NCBI GenBank assembly: GCA_041497115.1
Contig: JBGQFW010000164.1
Span: 1 to 6,487, forward strand
Origin: AR5 sp041497115
GTDB taxonomy: Bacteria > Methylomirabilota > Methylomirabilia > Rokubacteriales > CSP1-6
Length of the DNA stretch: 6,487 nt
Reading direction: 5' to 3'
Part shown: one piece after another, positions 3,725 to 6,487 of the stretch
Layout: each line of letters begins with the position of its first letter
Numbering within the stretch: position 1 is the first letter of the stretch
Notes under the pieces: model-generated
What the model was told of the DNA's origin: nothing
The model's input: the letters and a program-made list of their open reading frames with translations, nothing else
Database searches by the model: none
Program-made: the position numbers and the translations under genes

Positions 3725-6487
3725 ATGCGCACATCCACTCGGCGGATCACCGTTCTGGCCCTCGCCCTCCTGAGCGTCTTCGGCCTGGTCGCCGGCGCCG
3801 CCGCCGCGGAGCGCGCCACCAGCGCGCCCGTCACGGTTCACTCGGGAGGCCTGCACCAGCTCGACCTGGCGCTCGATCGCCTCGAGCTGACACTGAAGCC
3901 GGCGAGCGCCGACGAGTCGCTGCGGCCCGTGCTGGGTCCCGGCCAGAAGATCCTCACCGCGCGCGGTGCCATCCACACGATCGGCGTGACGGGCGCCGCG
4001 ACGGTGGACGAGCTGCTGGCGGCGGCGCGCGCGCTGCGCGCGGCCAACCCGGGCTCGATCGTGCGCCCGTTCCTGTTCGTGCCCGGCGCGCGCGACAAGG
4101 ATGCCCGCCGCGTGCTGACCAACCGGATCGCCCTGACGGCCGCCGACGGCACGCTGACGTTCCGCACCATCGCCGACCCGCTCGACGCCTTCGACGCCGC
4201 CGCCAAGGCCGCCACCGAGCCCGGCGTGAAGGTCGCGCAGGCCGTCGCCGCGCCGCCGCGCGTGGAGGAGAAGTACCAGCGCAAGGCCGGCAAGCCCCAG
4301 CGCTTCGACAAGCCGGCAGAGGCCCTGGAGTTCTGGGCCCGGCAGCGCGTCCCGCCCGGCGAGACAAAGGTCCCGATGGAGCGCTACGCGACCGCCAAGC
4401 AGCAGATGAAACAGATGCCGCTGCACTCCACGGCCACCGGCGTCACGCACCCGTCCGTCGCCGCGCTCGGCATGAGCTTCGACACCGCGGCCGCGCTGGG
4501 CTCGTGGACGGCGCTCGGCCCCGGCAACATCGGCGGCCGCACCCGCGGCCTCGTGCTCGACCCCAACTTCGGCACGAGCAACACGATGTATGCCGGCGGC
4601 GTCGCCGGTGGTGTCTGGAAGTCCACCAACGGCGGCGCCTCGTGGACGCCGCTGACCGACCTGCAGCCGAACCTGGCCGTCACCACGCTGGCCATGGCGG
4701 GATCGAGCACGATCTACGCGGGCACCGGCGAGGGCTACTTCAACATCGACGCCGTCCGCGGCGCGGGCATCTTCAAGTCCACCGACGCCGGCGCCAACTG
4801 GACCCAGCTCTCCGGCACCGCCAACAGCAACTTCTTCTTCGTCAACAAGGTCGCGGTGAACTCGGTGAACGCCAGCACCGTCTACGCGGCGACGCGCACG
4901 GGCCTGTTCAAGTCCATCGACGCCGGCGCCAGCTTCACCCAGGTCGTTTCGGTGTCTGGGAGCACGAACGGGTGCACCGACATCGCGATCGCCGACAACG
5001 GCGGCGAGCAGGTGGTCGTCTCCTGCGGCACGATCTTTACGGGCGCGGGCGGCCAGATCCTCCGTTCCTTCAACGGTGCCCCGTTCGCGCAGACGCTCGC
5101 CCAGACAGGCATGGAGCGGACCTCCCTCGCCCAGGCACTCTCGGACCCGACGATCATCTACGCAGTCTCCTCCAATACGCTCGCCGGCTCGACGCCGGGC
5201 CACGACTTCACGCACGGCCTGTTCCGCGTCTACAAGTCGAGTGACGGCGGCGTGACCTGGACGACCCAGCGCGACGTCAACACCGTCGGCTCCGACACCA
5301 GCGGCGACCCGTCCTCGACGGGCGGCACCGGTCAATTCCTCTTCACGAACTCGGCTTTCTCCCGCGGCTGCTTCGGCGCGACCGACCTCAACCAAGGGTG
5401 GTACGACAACGTCATCGCGGTGGACCCGGCCGACCCGACCAAGGTCTGGGTGGGCGGCATCGACCTGTTCCGCTCCGACGACAGCGGGGTCAACTGGGGG
5501 CAGGCGTCCTTCTGGTACGCCAACACCTCCGCGGCCTCGTACGTCCACGCCGACAACCACGCGATCGTGTTCCACCCCGGCTACAACGGCACGACGAACA
5601 AGACCATGTTCATCGGCAACGACGGCGGCCTCTTCAAGACGACCGACGCGCGGGGCACCACGACGACCGACGCATGCACGCCGACCTCGACGGGGATGTC
5701 GTGGACCAACCTGAACAACAACTACGGGGTGACGCAGTTCTATCACGGCGTCCCCCTGCAGGGGACCGACGGCGGCACCACGTACTTCGGCGGCGCCCAG
5801 GACAACGGCACCAACATCGGCGACGACGTGGACGGCCCCAACAACTGGGGCAGCCTGTTCGGCGGCGACGGCGGCTACGTGGCGGTGGACTCGACCAACA
5901 CCAATTATTATCTCGAGACCACCAACCTCTCGCTCTTGCGGGGGTCGCCCGGCAGCGGCTTCAACTTCGACGCGACCAGCGGGATCCTCGAGAACCCCGG
6001 AAACTTCCTGTTCATCGCGCCGTTCACGATGGCGCCGACCACCTCGACCCAGATGTGGATCGGCGGCGTCTTCCTGTGGCGGACCACCAACGGCGCGACC
6101 TCGTGGTCCCAGGCGAGCAACGACACCGGCACCATGGGCTGCCCCGCCGGGGTGGACCAGTTCAGCGCCTTCGGCGTCGCCCCGGGCACCGGCAACCGCG
6201 TGATCGCCGGGACGACGACGGGCTGCATCTTCAGCAACACGACGGCCCTGAGTGCTACCCCGGCGACGACCTGGACGCTCGCCAGCGGGACGGCGGGCGG
6301 CCCGCGGGCCGGGTACGTCTCCTCGTTCGCGTACGATCCGAGCGACGCCACCGGCAACACGGTGTACGTCACCTACTCGAGCTTCAACAATTCGCCGACG
6401 GGCGGTGCCGTAGGCCACGTGTTCAAGTCCACCAACGGCGGCCTGATGTGGTCGGACATCACGAACAACCTGCCCGACGTGCCGGCC
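3725..6487 (+). CDS. Secreted Asp-box (BNR/VPS10-like) beta-propeller protein, 3' end outside window
   Basis: From the ATG at 3725 (GGAG at 3716-3719) the frame stays open for 921 codons to the window end. Residues 1-28 are a signal peptide (twin Arg region, hydrophobic core, AAAA then ER). Residues ~30-245 form an unassigned N-terminal region ending in a charged segment (FWARQRVPPGE at 203-213; MERYATAKQQMKQMP at 218-232). WTALGPGNIGGRTRG (261-275) opens the propeller. Asp-boxes (S-x-[DN]-x-G-x-x-W) start at 300 (STNGGASW), 352, 397 (ends in F), 505, 584, 787 (TTNGATSW) and 902, with a degenerate one near 639. HADNHAIVF (608-616) and GGAQDNG (689-695) also fit BNR/VPS10-type or GH74-like propellers. 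Six cysteines (417, 434, 549, 651, 806, 834) are all in the propeller, consistent with disulfides in an exported protein. Enzyme activity versus binding cannot be decided: no catalytic residues can be assigned with confidence. Confidence 0.9.
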   Translation, partial: MRTSTRRITVLALALLSVFGLVAGAAAAERATSAPVTVHSGGLHQLDLALDRLELTLKPASADESLRPVLGPGQKILTARGAIHTIGVTGAATVDELLAAARALRAANPGSIVRPFLFVPGARDKDARRVLTNRIALTAADGTLTFRTIADPLDAFDAAAKAATEPGVKVAQAVAAPPRVEEKYQRKAGKPQRFDKPAEALEFWARQRVPPGETKVPMERYATAKQQMKQMPLHSTATGVTHPSVAALGMSFDTAAALGSWTALGPGNIGGRTRGLVLDPNFGTSNTMYAGGVAGGVWKSTNGGASWTPLTDLQPNLAVTTLAMAGSSTIYAGTGEGYFNIDAVRGAGIFKSTDAGANWTQLSGTANSNFFFVNKVAVNSVNASTVYAATRTGLFKSIDAGASFTQVVSVSGSTNGCTDIAIADNGGEQVVVSCGTIFTGAGGQILRSFNGAPFAQTLAQTGMERTSLAQALSDPTIIYAVSSNTLAGSTPGHDFTHGLFRVYKSSDGGVTWTTQRDVNTVGSDTSGDPSSTGGTGQFLFTNSAFSRGCFGATDLNQGWYDNVIAVDPADPTKVWVGGIDLFRSDDSGVNWGQASFWYANTSAASYVHADNHAIVFHPGYNGTTNKTMFIGNDGGLFKTTDARGTTTTDACTPTSTGMSWTNLNNNYGVTQFYHGVPLQGTDGGTTYFGGAQDNGTNIGDDVDGPNNWGSLFGGDGGYVAVDSTNTNYYLETTNLSLLRGSPGSGFNFDATSGILENPGNFLFIAPFTMAPTTSTQMWIGGVFLWRTTNGATSWSQASNDTGTMGCPAGVDQFSAFGVAPGTGNRVIAGTTTGCIFSNTTALSATPATTWTLASGTAGGPRAGYVSSFAYDPSDATGNTVYVTYSSFNNSPTGGAVGHVFKSTNGGLMWSDITNNLPDVPA

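Noticed and set aside
3223..3834. A 203-codon minus-strand frame opposite the lipoprotein
   Set aside because: It is arginine-rich and has no family signature; the plus strand shows a lipobox signal and tight coupling to the next gene.
4504..5244. A plus-strand frame rich in Arg/His inside the propeller gene
   Set aside because: It is an out-of-frame reading of the Gly/Thr/Asn-rich Asp-box repeats; the in-frame product has clear motifs throughout.
3698..6418. A 906-codon open frame on the minus strand opposite the propeller gene
   Set aside because: Its translation is a low-complexity Arg/Gly/Ala/Val/His mix typical of antisense frames in GC-rich DNA, while the plus strand has a signal peptide, Asp-boxes and a ribosome site.
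4622..6451. Repeated STNGGxxW/STDxGxxW-coding segments as DNA repeats
   Set aside because: They are spaced irregularly and diverged at DNA level; they are protein motifs of propeller blades, not a repeat array or CRISPR.

Overview
The window is very GC-rich (by eye about 70%), with codons ending mostly in G or C and open antisense frames over most genes. This suits a free-living soil, sediment or groundwater bacterium. The gene content (an LDH2-type dehydrogenase, an APC permease, a secreted Asp-box propeller protein) would fit lineages such as Rokubacteria or Methylomirabilota, or a deltaproteobacterial or myxococcal group. No marker gene fixes the taxon, so this is only a guess.

Layout. 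Positions 1-170 are an ambiguous edge with no stop in any forward frame and a G-run/C-run hairpin at 83-112. Next comes a small plus-strand gene ending at 497 that carries a CxxxC...GPNV signature like that of thioredoxin-like [2Fe-2S] ferredoxins. It converges on, and overlaps by 62 bp, a minus-strand cluster transcribed from 3031 down to 436. That cluster encodes an LDH2/MDH2-family NAD(P)-dependent dehydrogenase, an unassigned 67-residue protein, and an APC-superfamily permease resembling the polyamine/amino-acid PUT/LAT branch. The last two overlap by 4 bp (GTGA). A divergent intergenic region (3032-3261) follows, with two compact inverted repeats and every CTAG tetranucleotide in the window. 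From it a plus-strand pair runs rightward: a short predicted lipoprotein of unknown family (3262-3708), then, 16 bp later, a long secreted protein with at least eight Asp-box (BNR) motifs. That protein starts at 3725 and is still open at the window end, with 921 residues visible.

How the genes may work together. The minus-strand cluster reads as an uptake-plus-oxidoreductase unit: the permease would import an amino acid, polyamine or related compound, and the dehydrogenase would interconvert a 2-hydroxy/2-keto or cyclic imino acid. The substrate is inferred, not shown. The plus-strand pair is an envelope/extracellular unit: an exported propeller protein with a lipoprotein encoded just upstream, possibly its partner. 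I see no mobile element, CRISPR array, tRNA or rRNA. The least described parts are the N-terminal ~230 residues of the propeller protein, the lipoprotein, the 67-residue cluster protein and the CTAG-rich intergenic region.
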